From Planctomycetota bacterium (lineage in GTDB: Bacteria; Planctomycetota; PUPC01; JACPCR01): DNA of 64,000 nt. Below, one piece after another: positions 26,652 to 34,810 of this stretch (within the stretch, counting starts at the first letter, position 1; the number at the start of each line of letters is the position of its first letter). The translations under genes were made by a program, and so were the position numbers. The notes under the pieces were generated by a model, which was not told where the DNA came from, did no database searches, and saw only the letters and a list, made by a program, of their open reading frames with translations. Where the stretch lies: NCBI GenBank assembly GCA_016179685.1, contig JACPCR010000054.1, forward strand, positions 148,369 through 212,368, given 5' to 3'.

Positions 26652-28109
26652 TCAAAAGTTGTATTGGAATCGGAACAGGAAGGCGTCTTCGTCGTCCAGG
26701 GTGGAACCCGAGACCGCAACGTCGTCATCGAACAGGGTGTGCACGTAGTTGAACGAAATCTTGATGTGAGGGTTCGGCCACCAATGCAGCCCCAGGGTGT
26801 ACGCGTCCACCTCGTCACTGCCGGACGCCAGGCCACGAGGGATCAGCTCGTTGTCGGCGTCGAAGCGCTCGAACCGGCCAACAAGCTCCCAGGCGCCCCA
26901 GCCGCCGAGACGGGGGTCGAAGTTCTTTTTCGGCACGACCGGCTTGTTCCGCGGCTTCTTTTCGCCGGTCAACAGGTAGGTGGCCGTGACGTACCAACCG
27001 GAGAAACCGGCATCGAGAGACGTTCCAGCGAGGGACACGTTCTCGAAGCGCGTGTTCAGCCATTCGGCCTTCAGGCTCGCTGGACCCATGAACCATTCGA
27101 CGTCCGCTCCGACCCGCGTGCGGTCGCCGCGGAAGCTCGCCCCCCTGGCATACTGGAAGAACGGCGTACGAGCCGCCGTGCGGAATGAGGTCCCGGAGAA
27201 GTCCTCCTCCTGTTCGCCCCAGGTCATCCCCGTCCCCACGTAAAGGCCGCGCATCCAGGGGCTATTGCTGCCGGCGAACGGGCTCAGCACCGCCCGCGCC
27301 GCCACGTCCTTGTCGTCGTTGTTGTCCTCCACGTTCTTGCCGCGGCCGTTGAAGACACCCAGGGCGTACTCGATCCTTTTGCCCGCCATCGTCCCGAACA
27401 GCATGGCCCCCAGGTCCTCCTGCGGCGAAAACGCCGTCACGACCATGCTCCGCTCGATGAGGTCCACCCACCGGAACGAGGTCAGCGCCTCGAGGCTGAA
27501 GGGCTCGACCATCTGTCCGACACGAAGCCGCGCGGGAGCATAATGATGGTATTCGAGCCAACCTTCGACCAGCTTCGCGCCTGCCCCGGAGAAATCTCCG
27601 AAAAGCCGGTAGCTGAAGTCGTTCTCGAGCGTGCCTCGGACGTCCAGCCGGGCGTTCCTCACGAGGAAACCGGAATCGCCCGGGTGGTCCGATTCGATCT
27701 GCCGGAAATCCGTCTGAAGCCAGCCGCCAATTTTCAATACATCGTCTTTACCCTTGAACACGAAACCGTCGTCATAGGAAGTCACCAGGGCGTTCTCCTC
27801 TTCCGTCTGTTTCGAAGATTCCATGTGCAGCTCCTGAAGCAGTTCGGAGAGCAGCGCCTTGGTGTCCTGCCGGTCCTGGGACATACCCGCGGAAGCCGAT
27901 GGCGCGACCGGAGCGGCCTGCATGCCCCTCTGACCGGCCTTCAAGCGTTCAATCTCCCCATTCTGCCGGGCCAATTCCTCCCGGAGCTTCTGAACCTCTT
28001 CGCGAAGCATTTGAATTTCCCGGTCCCGGCCAAACGGTTGCTCGGCCACCAAGGAAGCGAAAGTCCCAAGTCCAATCGCCATCCCGATGAATGTCCGTTG
28101 AACTTTCAT
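26652..28109 (-). CDS. Phosphate-selective porin O/P family outer-membrane protein
   Basis: The 485-residue product begins MKVQRTFIGMAIGLGTFASLVAEQ (signal peptide), then a coiled-coil stretch (REIQMLREEVQKLREELARQNGEIERLK), then an OprP-like barrel (FKGKDDVLKIGGWLQTDFR, RNARLDVRGTLENDFSYRLFGDF, LRVGQMVEPFSLEALTS, and many alternating strands) and ends in a terminal aromatic (FRFQYNF), the usual outer-membrane insertion signal. The start at 28109 has a ggggag ribosome site; the longer frame is not needed. OprP/OprO proteins take up phosphate or polyphosphate, but many members with this coiled-coil front have other or unknown substrates. It probably heads the operon 26652-25461. Confidence 0.9.
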   Translation of the reverse strand: MKVQRTFIGMAIGLGTFASLVAEQPFGRDREIQMLREEVQKLREELARQNGEIERLKAGQRGMQAAPVAPSASAGMSQDRQDTKALLSELLQELHMESSKQTEEENALVTSYDDGFVFKGKDDVLKIGGWLQTDFRQIESDHPGDSGFLVRNARLDVRGTLENDFSYRLFGDFSGAGAKLVEGWLEYHHYAPARLRVGQMVEPFSLEALTSFRWVDLIERSMVVTAFSPQEDLGAMLFGTMAGKRIEYALGVFNGRGKNVEDNNDDKDVAARAVLSPFAGSNSPWMRGLYVGTGMTWGEQEEDFSGTSFRTAARTPFFQYARGASFRGDRTRVGADVEWFMGPASLKAEWLNTRFENVSLAGTSLDAGFSGWYVTATYLLTGEKKPRNKPVVPKKNFDPRLGGWGAWELVGRFERFDADNELIPRGLASGSDEVDAYTLGLHWWPNPHIKISFNYVHTLFDDDVAVSGSTLDDEDAFLFRFQYNF

Positions 28110-28838
28110 GATGGAATCTCCCCCGAAAAGGGGCATCCTGCGGTCGGCATGGTCATGAGTGGAGCGTTCCCGCTGAATCTCTGGTCCCAGAGACCCGGGT
28201 CACTGGCGTGGACAAAAGGTTAAGAGGGGACGATAGGCCGTCTGATACGACTCAGTGGGATATGTTCAACAAATCCCGGCGCGGCATACTCGATGACGGC
28301 CACATCCGGTGCTTTCGACCTCGACCCCAGAAATCAAAGACCGATGGAACACAACGCAACGAAAGTGCCAGTTCCTCGCTAACCTACGTTTCTTTTGCAC
28401 GGCGTGTCCGAGATACGCCCTACGAGCTTCAGCTTCAACGGCCCGCGTCGTCCTCGCCCATGTCTAGTCCGGACCGAGGCGCCCGAGAGGCAGGGTCGAA
28501 CGCCAAGTGGTTGGGTTTGCGGCACAGGCCAATATCAAATGCGTCGTTCCAAGGTTGTGAAAAACCTGAGCGAGTCCTCTGCGTAGCCGGGCACAGACCG
28601 GATGACACCACTGAAAGCGCACTTTTTGCAGGCAAAAAGAGCAGACAAGCCAGATTGCTATGCACTCATTGCACCTCAGATGTGGGAGGCGAGATTCCGT
28701 TGACAAGCATTAGGGGATTTCATGGTGGCGTAAGATCATCAAGAACGGCGAATCGGAATTGCCTCTTACTTTCGCCCGGATAGCGATCTCAATAAAATCT
28801 TATCACTAAAACGGATTCCTGATGCAGGAGGTGAAAAG
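28110..28838. other. Long divergent intergenic region porin / xfp
   Basis: About 730 bp between the porin and phosphoketolase starts. It carries the diverged repeat copy at 28398-28550. Short frames on both strands do not look like protein. An AT-rich stretch at 28780-28812 (tctcaataaaatcttatcac) is the likely core promoter of xfp. The porin promoter should lie just above 28109, where the sequence is GC-rich and no clear boxes are seen. Confidence 0.45.
28398..28550 (+). repeat. Dispersed repeat family R1, diverged copy B
   Basis: Block order follows copies A and C: cacggcgtgtccgagatacgcccta, agcttcagcttcaacgg, cgtcgtcctcgcc, ccgaggcgcc and gcacaggccaatatcaa. Identity is clearly lower than between A and C, so this is an older copy or a related element. 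Confidence 0.45.
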
Positions 28839-31268
28839 ATGCCCATGAAATCTCGAAAAGCACTGACCGCTGACCGGCCCCGCCGCCAGTCGGGTGCGGC
28901 CGATTCTGACCTCACGGCCGTCCGGCGTTACCAGCGTGCCGTCAACTATCTGGCTGCGGCGCAGGTCTACCTCAAGTCCAATCCTCTTCTCGAGGAGCCC
29001 CTCAGGCCTGAGCACGTGAAGGACCGTCTCCTCGGCCACTGGGGCACGTGCCCCGGGATCAATCTTCTCTATCTACATTCGAACCGCCTGATCCTTCGTA
29101 CTGAAGCGAGCCTTCTGCTGGTTACGGGTCCCGGACACGGCGCGGCCGCGAACCTGGCGAACATGTATCTGGATGGCACGCTCGGGGAGTTCTATCCCGA
29201 GCTGACACGAGACCGCGCGGGCTTGCAACGTTTCATCCAGAGATTTTCCTGGCCGGACGGCTTTCCAAGCCATTTGAACCCGGCGCTGCCCGGCGTCATC
29301 CATGAAGGCGGCGAGCTCGGCTACGCCCTGGCCACGGCCTTCGGCGCGGTGCTGGACAATCCAGACCTGGTGGCCGTGTGTCTCGTAGGGGACGGCGAGG
29401 CCGAGACGGGGCCGACGGCCACGGCCTGGCATAGCATCAAGTTCCTCCATCCGGTGACGGACGGGGCCGTTCTGCCCGTTCTTCACCTCAACGGATTCAA
29501 GATTTCTTCTCCGACGATCTTCGCCACGATGACGGACGAAGAACTGGCCTCGCTCTTCCGCGGCCACGGTTACGCGGTCCGCATCGTCGGCCATCTCGAC
29601 CGGATACATGGAGAGATGGACGAGGCCATGGCATGGGCGCATGGGGAGATTCGCCGCATCCAGGAGGCGGCGCGCGCGGGCCGTATCCCCGAGCGACCTG
29701 CGTGGCCCATGCTCATCCTCCGGACTCCCAAGGGCTGGTCGGGGCCCCGCGAGATCGACGGCCGGGCCATCGAGGGCTCCTTCCGCGCCCATCAGGTGCC
29801 CGGCAAGGAGTTGCGGACCCATCCCGCCCACCTTCAGGCCGTCGAGGCCTGGTTGCGGTCCTACCGGCCCCAGGAGTTGTTCGATGCCGAAGGCCGGCCC
29901 GCCGAGGATGTTCTCGCCCTCTGCCCCCGCGGCGACCGGCGCATGGCGATGAACCCTCACACCTTCGGCGGGCGGATGCGCCGGCCCCTCGATCTGCCCC
30001 CCCTCGGCGAGTGTCAGGTCCCCGTCTCTGGACGCGGCCAGACCCGCGCCAGTTCCATGAAGGCCATGGGCCGCTACCTCCGGGAAGTTATTTGCCGGAA
30101 CGATCAGGCCAGGAATTTCCGGATTTTCTGTCCCGACGAGCTGGAGTCGAACCAGCTCGGGGAGGTGCTGGAGGTGACCGCGCGCCAATATGACTGGCCG
30201 CTGCCTCCTCATGCGGAGCACCTCCGGCCGGAAGGCCGCGTCCTCGAGGTGCTCAGCGAACACAACTGCCAGGGATGGCTTCAGGGCTATCTGCTCACGG
30301 GCCGGCACGGGCTCTTCCCCTGTTACGAGGCCTTCATCCCCATCGTCGACGGCATGATGAACCAGTATGCCAAGTTTCTAAAGTCGTCCCTCGAAATCCC
30401 GTGGCGTGAGCCCGTCTCCTCCCTCAATTACCTTCTCACCTCGGAGAGCTGGCGGCAGGACCACAACGGCTACTCGCACCAGGGCCCGGGCTTCATCAAC
30501 AACCTGCTGACCAAGAAGGGTCATACCTACCGCATCTATCTGCCGCCGGACGCCAACTCCCTGCTTTCGACCATCGACCACTGCCTGCGGGCCCGAAACA
30601 CGATCAACCTGATCATCGCCAGCAAGCTGCCCATGCCTCAATGGCTGACGATGGACGAGGCGATCGAGCACTGCCGCACCGGCGCCTCCGTCTGGCGCTG
30701 GGCCAGCACGAACGGCGGCGAAGCGCCCCGGGTCGTCCTCGCCGGCTGCGGCGACAACCTCACCCTCGAGGTCATGGCCGGCGTGCAAATCCTCCGGGAA
30801 GAAGCGCCCGAATGGCGCGTCCGCGTGGTCAACGTGACGGACCTCCAGATTCTGGGCATCCCCCAGAAATACCCGCACGGCCTGGACGAGGAGCGATTCC
30901 AGAGAATCTTCCCGCTGGATGCCCCCGTGATCTTCAATTTCCACGGTTACACCGCGGCCATCAAGCAGCTCGTCTGGGAACGGCCCGTCAACGAGCGCTT
31001 CGACGTCAACGGCTACCGTGAGGAAGGGACGACGACCACCCCGTTCGACATGCAGGTGCGCAACCGGACGAGCCGATACCATCTCGTGATCCAGGCCGCG
31101 CAGAAAGTCGCCGCCGCTGATCCCGGGTGCTCCGCCCACGCGGAGGACCTGATCCGCAAGTACGAATCCCGCCTGCGGGAGCACCGCGACTTCATCCGCC
31201 GCGAGGGGATGGACCCGCCCGAAATCTCTGGCTGGGAATGGAAATCGGTCACGTGGCGCGCGCGGTAG
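28839..31268 (+). CDS. xfp: Xylulose-5-phosphate/fructose-6-phosphate phosphoketolase
   Basis: The 809-residue length and motifs are typical. The thiamine-diphosphate binding block is LVGDGEAETGPTATAW (GDGE at 184-187), with TGPGHG at 96-101 and IHEGGELGYAL near 154-164; the C-terminal half has ENQLGEVLEV-like NQLGEVLEV and PPDANSLL motifs. The enzyme splits xylulose 5-phosphate (or fructose 6-phosphate) with phosphate to acetyl phosphate and a triose (or tetrose) phosphate. The start at 28839 is supported by aggagg eight bases upstream. The next gene on the strand is acetate kinase, which uses its product, and the pair forms the classical phosphoketolase-acetate kinase route. Confidence 0.96.
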   Translation: MPMKSRKALTADRPRRQSGAADSDLTAVRRYQRAVNYLAAAQVYLKSNPLLEEPLRPEHVKDRLLGHWGTCPGINLLYLHSNRLILRTEASLLLVTGPGHGAAANLANMYLDGTLGEFYPELTRDRAGLQRFIQRFSWPDGFPSHLNPALPGVIHEGGELGYALATAFGAVLDNPDLVAVCLVGDGEAETGPTATAWHSIKFLHPVTDGAVLPVLHLNGFKISSPTIFATMTDEELASLFRGHGYAVRIVGHLDRIHGEMDEAMAWAHGEIRRIQEAARAGRIPERPAWPMLILRTPKGWSGPREIDGRAIEGSFRAHQVPGKELRTHPAHLQAVEAWLRSYRPQELFDAEGRPAEDVLALCPRGDRRMAMNPHTFGGRMRRPLDLPPLGECQVPVSGRGQTRASSMKAMGRYLREVICRNDQARNFRIFCPDELESNQLGEVLEVTARQYDWPLPPHAEHLRPEGRVLEVLSEHNCQGWLQGYLLTGRHGLFPCYEAFIPIVDGMMNQYAKFLKSSLEIPWREPVSSLNYLLTSESWRQDHNGYSHQGPGFINNLLTKKGHTYRIYLPPDANSLLSTIDHCLRARNTINLIIASKLPMPQWLTMDEAIEHCRTGASVWRWASTNGGEAPRVVLAGCGDNLTLEVMAGVQILREEAPEWRVRVVNVTDLQILGIPQKYPHGLDEERFQRIFPLDAPVIFNFHGYTAAIKQLVWERPVNERFDVNGYREEGTTTTPFDMQVRNRTSRYHLVIQAAQKVAAADPGCSAHAEDLIRKYESRLREHRDFIRREGMDPPEISGWEWKSVTWRAR

Positions 31269-31559
31269 TGCGGGTGCACTTCTTTAAGCGTTTAATCGTT
31301 TTGGGCTACCGTGTGTTAACGTCGTCCTCCTCCTCGTCCTCGTCCTCTTCGGAATGGACGTTCGCGTTTCGAGGGCGAGCACGTTGACCTCATGAAACAT
31401 GGCCAGGGCATCGTGTGTTGTCGTCCTCGTCGCCGGAATGTGCGCCCGCATTTCGAGGGCAGGCACAAGACAAAGTCGGGTCGGTCCGAGGCCGCGGTAC
31501 AGCCCCTTCGCACTTGACCCAAGAGTCGAGGATTCCCGAATTCCTGGCGTGATTCCTCC
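31269..31559. other. Intergenic region xfp/ackA with two imperfect direct repeats
   Basis: The gap of about 290 bp holds a (gtcctc)-rich run and two related 32-base blocks, 31351-31382 and 31435-31466, both ggaatg...cg..tttcgagggc..gcac (25 of 32 positions the same by eye). They are 84 bases apart and in the same orientation. Their reverse complement (gccctcgaaatgcgg) resembles the start of repeat R1, so they may be partial copies. Confidence 0.45.
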
Positions 31560-32807
31560 ATGAGCATCCTGATCCTCAATGCCGGATCGAGCACCCTCAA
31601 GCTGGCCCTTTACGACAGGGACTGCCGTCTGGCCCTCTCGGGGCTCGCCGAATGGGAAGCGGACCGCGCCGCGGGCGCGCTCAGGCTCAGTGACGCGCTG
31701 GGCCGCGCCCGTTCGGTCGCCCTCGAATCGGCCGGTCCAGGTGAGATCGCCGCCGAGGCCATCCGGGCGATGCTGCGAGAAACGGGCGCTGAGTCCGCCG
31801 CCTCCTCCGTCCGAATTTCCGTCCATCGTGTCGTGCACGGCGGCGAGATGTTCCGCAACTCCGTCCGAATCGACGACCGCGTCAAGACGGAGATTCGCCG
31901 GCTCTGCGAGCTGGCCCCCCTCCACAACCCGCCCGCGCTGCTCGGCATCGAGGCTGCCGAACGGGTCCTGCCCGGCGTGCCCGGCCTGGCCGTCTTCGAT
32001 ACCGCCTTCTTCGCTGCACTCCCGCCCAGGGCCTTTCTCTACCCGCTGCCCTATTCCTGGTACACCGAGTGGGGCATTCGGCGCTTCGGCTTCCACGGCA
32101 TCAGCCACGCCTACTGCACCGAGCGGGCCGCCGCGCTTCTCACCCGGCCCGCCGAAGACCTCCGTCTCGTGACCTGCCACCTCGGAAACGGCTGCTCGGC
32201 CAGCGCCGTCCGCTCCGGATCGCCCGTAGCCACCACCATGGGTTTCACCCCCCTCGAAGGACTGATGATGGGCACGCGGTGCGGATCAGTGGACCCGGGC
32301 ATTCTGCTCCACCTCCTGGAACGGGGCCTGCTCGACCCCGTGAGGCTCGATCTGGCCTTGAATCATCACTCGGGCCTCCTGGGCGTCTCCGGCCTTTCTT
32401 CCGATTTCCGGGAGATCGAGAGCCAGGCGCTGGCGGGTCACGAGCGCGCTCGGCTGGCGCTGGAGATGTTCGCCGATCGCGTCCGGGCCACGGTGGGGGC
32501 CTTCGCGGCCACCCTCGGCGGACTGGATGCGCTCATCTTCACCGCCGGCATCGGCGAGCATTCCGCCAGCCTGCGCGCCCGCGTGTGCGAGGGCCTCGAG
32601 TGCCTGGGCCTCCGGCTCGACCGGGACCGCAACCGCGCCTGCCAGCCCGACGCCGACGTCGCTGCGGACTCCTCATCGGGCCGGATTCTCGTCTTGCATG
32701 CCCGTGAAGACCTCCACATGGCGCGGGAAGCAGTCCGGTATCTCACACGGCCGGACGCCCCTCAACGCCCTGCCGGAGACGCGCCACGCTCCGATGGCCG
32801 GTATTGA
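31560..32807 (+). CDS. ackA: Acetate kinase
   Basis: The 415-residue product has the acetate/sugar kinase core: NAGSSTLK at 7-14, HRVVHGG at 89-95, catalytic Asp147 in FDTAFF, RRFGFHGISH at 174-183 (His179), GLMMGTRCGSVDPG (Arg240) and FTAGIGEHS near 327-335. It interconverts acetyl phosphate plus ADP with acetate plus ATP, so downstream of xfp it conserves energy from the phosphoketolase split. The length is normal; the last 25 residues are a charged tail. It is separated from xfp by about 290 bp, so it may have its own promoter. Confidence 0.95.
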   Translation: MSILILNAGSSTLKLALYDRDCRLALSGLAEWEADRAAGALRLSDALGRARSVALESAGPGEIAAEAIRAMLRETGAESAASSVRISVHRVVHGGEMFRNSVRIDDRVKTEIRRLCELAPLHNPPALLGIEAAERVLPGVPGLAVFDTAFFAALPPRAFLYPLPYSWYTEWGIRRFGFHGISHAYCTERAAALLTRPAEDLRLVTCHLGNGCSASAVRSGSPVATTMGFTPLEGLMMGTRCGSVDPGILLHLLERGLLDPVRLDLALNHHSGLLGVSGLSSDFREIESQALAGHERARLALEMFADRVRATVGAFAATLGGLDALIFTAGIGEHSASLRARVCEGLECLGLRLDRDRNRACQPDADVAADSSSGRILVLHAREDLHMAREAVRYLTRPDAPQRPAGDAPRSDGRY

Positions 32808-32860
32808 CACTCCACGCATCCGGCGGTCCAATGGAATTTTGCACCAGCACTTTATTCTTA

Positions 32861-32994
32861 ACGCGGGTGATACCCGCAACCCAACATGGCTCGTAAAGGT
32901 GTCAGGTGTCAGGTGTCAGGTGTCAGGTGACACCTTTCCAACATCTTCGCCGGGCGCCCTAGCGGGCGCGGAGAAGTTACAAGCTCAGACTCTA
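32861..32994 (+). repeat. Element R2, copy 2, with four tandem heptamers
   Basis: Starts acgcgggtgatacccgcaac (a small stem), then caacatggctcgtaaaggtg, four tandem copies of tgtcagg, gacacctttcc, aacatcttcgccgggcgcc and ends ggagaagttacaagctcagactct. The order of blocks is as in the copies at 16015 and 38713. It lies just before the oxidoreductase gene at 33009. Confidence 0.7.
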
Positions 32995-33008
32995 GGAGAA
33001 TCCTTTCG

Positions 33009-34052
33009 ATGTCCAGGCTCAAAGTGGCCATCATCGGCTGCGGCCGCATGGGAACGACGATCGACGACGAGGTGAAGGACCACCCCTTCCTGGGCCGTTG
33101 CCTGCCCTATTCGCACGCGGCCTGCTACGCGGCAACACCCGAGACCGAGATGGTGGCCTGCTCGGACGTCGTGGCGGACAAAGTCGAGCAGACGCGCCGG
33201 CGATACGGCATCCCCCGCGGCTACACGGACTACCGCGAGATGGTCGAAAAGGAACGGCCGGACATCGTCAGCGTTACAACGCGGCCCGGCAACCACGCGG
33301 AGATCACCGTCTACGCCGCTGAACACGGCGTCCGCGGCATCTATTGCGAGAAGCCGCTCTGCTGCTCCATGCAGGAGGCGGACACCATGCTCGAAGCCTG
33401 CCGCCGCCATGGCGTCAAGTTCAATTACGGCACCAATCGGCGCTATACCCCCTGCCACGTCCTGATCCGCCAGCTCGTCCAGGACGGGGAGATCGGCGAG
33501 CTGCGCACCGTGATCACTTTCGGCGCCGGGTCGGCCCAGTGGTCCCTGACCCACGCGTCCGACCTGATGCTCTACATGGCCGGGGACCCCGAGGTCGAGC
33601 ATGTCCAAGGCATGACCTCCGCGGAAGAGGCGGACTTCGCGGACAACCGCATCGACAAAGACCCCTCGGTCCTCATGGGCTACGTGAAGTTCAAGAACGG
33701 CGTGGTAGGCCAGCTCGTCGCCTGTCCCGGCTGGGACCTCGAGGTGGTCGGAACGAAGGGCAAGCTCCGCACGCTCAACGATCAGGGCTCGATCCTTTTC
33801 CTGCGCAACGTGGGCAAGGCCAACCTGCAGCGCCAGGTCGAGCCCCCTCCTTACCCTTATGAGAGCGGCGGCGTCTCCTGTATCCGAGACCTCATCGAGG
33901 CGATCCGTACGGGCCGGGAGACGAAAGGGAACATTGCCCTGGCGTGCCGAAGCCAGGAAATCATTCTCGGGTGGGTCGAGTCCCACCGGCTCGGCGGCCA
34001 GCGCGTGCCTCTGCCGATGACCAATCGCAGCCTGCACGTGGGGACGTTTTGA
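33009..34052 (+). CDS. Gfo/Idh/MocA family oxidoreductase
   Basis: The 347-residue product begins MSRLKVAIIGCGRMGTTIDD, a Rossmann G-x-G-x-x-G dinucleotide site, and carries the family motif CEKPLCCSMQEAD near residues 115-127 (EKP Lys catalytic). The C-terminal alpha/beta domain contains the substrate face. Members oxidise or reduce sugars, inositols and related polyols. The substrate is not predictable; the neighbourhood of carbohydrate genes is consistent. The start lies eight bases after the end of element R2, with a weak gagaatcc upstream. Confidence 0.93.
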   Translation: MSRLKVAIIGCGRMGTTIDDEVKDHPFLGRCLPYSHAACYAATPETEMVACSDVVADKVEQTRRRYGIPRGYTDYREMVEKERPDIVSVTTRPGNHAEITVYAAEHGVRGIYCEKPLCCSMQEADTMLEACRRHGVKFNYGTNRRYTPCHVLIRQLVQDGEIGELRTVITFGAGSAQWSLTHASDLMLYMAGDPEVEHVQGMTSAEEADFADNRIDKDPSVLMGYVKFKNGVVGQLVACPGWDLEVVGTKGKLRTLNDQGSILFLRNVGKANLQRQVEPPPYPYESGGVSCIRDLIEAIRTGRETKGNIALACRSQEIILGWVESHRLGGQRVPLPMTNRSLHVGTF

Positions 34053-34065
34053 AAGGTAGGACGGC

Positions 34066-34278
34066 TTGGAGTCTCCTCGATCTCGTCGCGTGCTGGTGCA
34101 GGTCAACAGCCCTGAGGAGGCGGAAGAGGCGGAAGTGCGTTATTGGCGCGAGCGCACTCCGGAGGAGCGAATTCTTGCGCTCGAGGCTATTCACATGAAT
34201 CTGTGGATCATGAAGCATGGAAGTCAAGAAGGATTTCATCGAGTTCATCGAATTCTTGAACAAAGAGGGGTTATGTGA
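34066..34278 (+). CDS. Small charged protein of a nucleotidyltransferase (AbiEii/MNT-like) cassette
   Basis: This 70-residue ORF from a TTG with aaaggtagg upstream contains EVRYWRERTPEERILALEAIHMNLW. The pattern 'YW-x-R-TPEER-x-x-x-[LV]-E-x-[LM/I]' is found in small proteins encoded just before nucleotidyltransferase-fold genes, often treated as a toxin-antitoxin or defence pair. Here the next gene, in another frame and overlapping its end, starts like that partner but is destroyed within about 20 codons. The assignment is by motif memory and context, not by alignment. Confidence 0.5.
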   Translation: MESPRSRRVLVQVNSPEEAEEAEVRYWRERTPEERILALEAIHMNLWIMKHGSQEGFHRVHRILEQRGVM

Positions 34279-34333
34279 AAACTCGGGTACCTTCTCAACA
34301 AATTCGGGTAAATCGCTTACCCGCTTTATATAA
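34217..34333 (+). pseudogene. Truncated nucleotidyltransferase-like gene start
   Basis: From ATG 34217 the frame reads MEVKKDFIEFIEFLNKEGL, closely matching the N-terminus of the small nucleotidyltransferase-fold proteins ('KDF-x-EF-x-x-LLN-x-x-x-V-x-YL-x-VGG'). The expected YLIVGG strand never comes. Instead the frame enters the inverted-repeat element at 34287 and stops at 34333. The gene seems to have been lost by element insertion or deletion at about 34275. Confidence 0.5.
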
Positions 34334-34399
34334 CAATTTTCTATGCAGCAACTTATATATACGACTGTGTCAACTTACCCGAACTTATTGAGAAGGTAC
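34287..34399. mobile_element. 113-bp inverted-repeat (MITE-like) element
   Basis: Left arm 34287-34311 and right arm 34375-34399 are inverted repeats matching at 23 of 25 positions (gtaccttctcaa...ttcgggtaa). The interior is AT-rich and contains a second hairpin, cgggtaa-atcgc-ttacccg (34305-34323). A fragment of the arm (ttctcaataagttcgg) occurs at 3651-3668. It has no gene of its own, is short, and breaks a coding sequence, which together fit a MITE or a solo transposon end pair. No target-site duplication could be identified. Confidence 0.6.
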
Positions 34400-34404
34400 A
34401 GAAC

Positions 34405-34770
34405 TCAGTCAAGTCGTGTCACTCGCGTTCCCAAAAGGCCTATCGCCACCAGAGCTGCGCCGATGAGGACGTGCAGGACGTCGTCAGCCGTTTTCCACAT
34501 AAAGTATTGCTCTGGAAAGAGATGTAGAAAGCTCGCCACGGCCTGGTAGAGGTCAATGAGCCCGAACCCGGCGTTGAATCCTCGGATCAGTCGTTCGCGG
34601 CCTGAAATCACCAGCCCAAGCCCGATGAGCCCAAAGACGATGTGAAAAACGTTATAGGCGGGCGCCCCGCTCGTCAGGCTCATGGTGGGCGGCAGGATGA
34701 ATCCCAGGATACCGGCCAGGACGAGGACCGGGGCAAAGATTTGAAGAGTGATCCGGTTGAGCTTGGACAT
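34405..34770 (-). CDS. DUF4383-like small membrane protein
   Basis: The 121-residue product has four membrane helices (about 9-28, 42-58, 65-86 and 96-115). The features YNVFHIVFGLIGLGL, FNAGFGLIDLYQAVAS and DDVLHVLIGAALVAIGLLG match the H-x-x-x-G and D-x-Y-x-x repeats of DUF4383-type proteins, whose function is unknown. ATG at 34770. It lies directly beside the MITE-like element on the opposite strand to the broken nucleotidyltransferase pair. Confidence 0.75.
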   Translation of the reverse strand: MSKLNRITLQIFAPVLVLAGILGFILPPTMSLTSGAPAYNVFHIVFGLIGLGLVISGRERLIRGFNAGFGLIDLYQAVASFLHLFPEQYFMWKTADDVLHVLIGAALVAIGLLGTRVTRLD

Positions 34771-34810
34771 GACGTTCAGTCCCGAATGGTGAGGGTGTCT
34801 GCCGTCCAGG

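Noticed and set aside
31284..32180. 298-residue minus-strand frame
   Set aside because: Antisense to ackA, whose kinase motifs are unambiguous.
34261..34404. Rho-independent terminator at 34287-34399
   Set aside because: The arms are too far apart and AT-rich, and they interrupt a gene; a mobile-element reading fits better.
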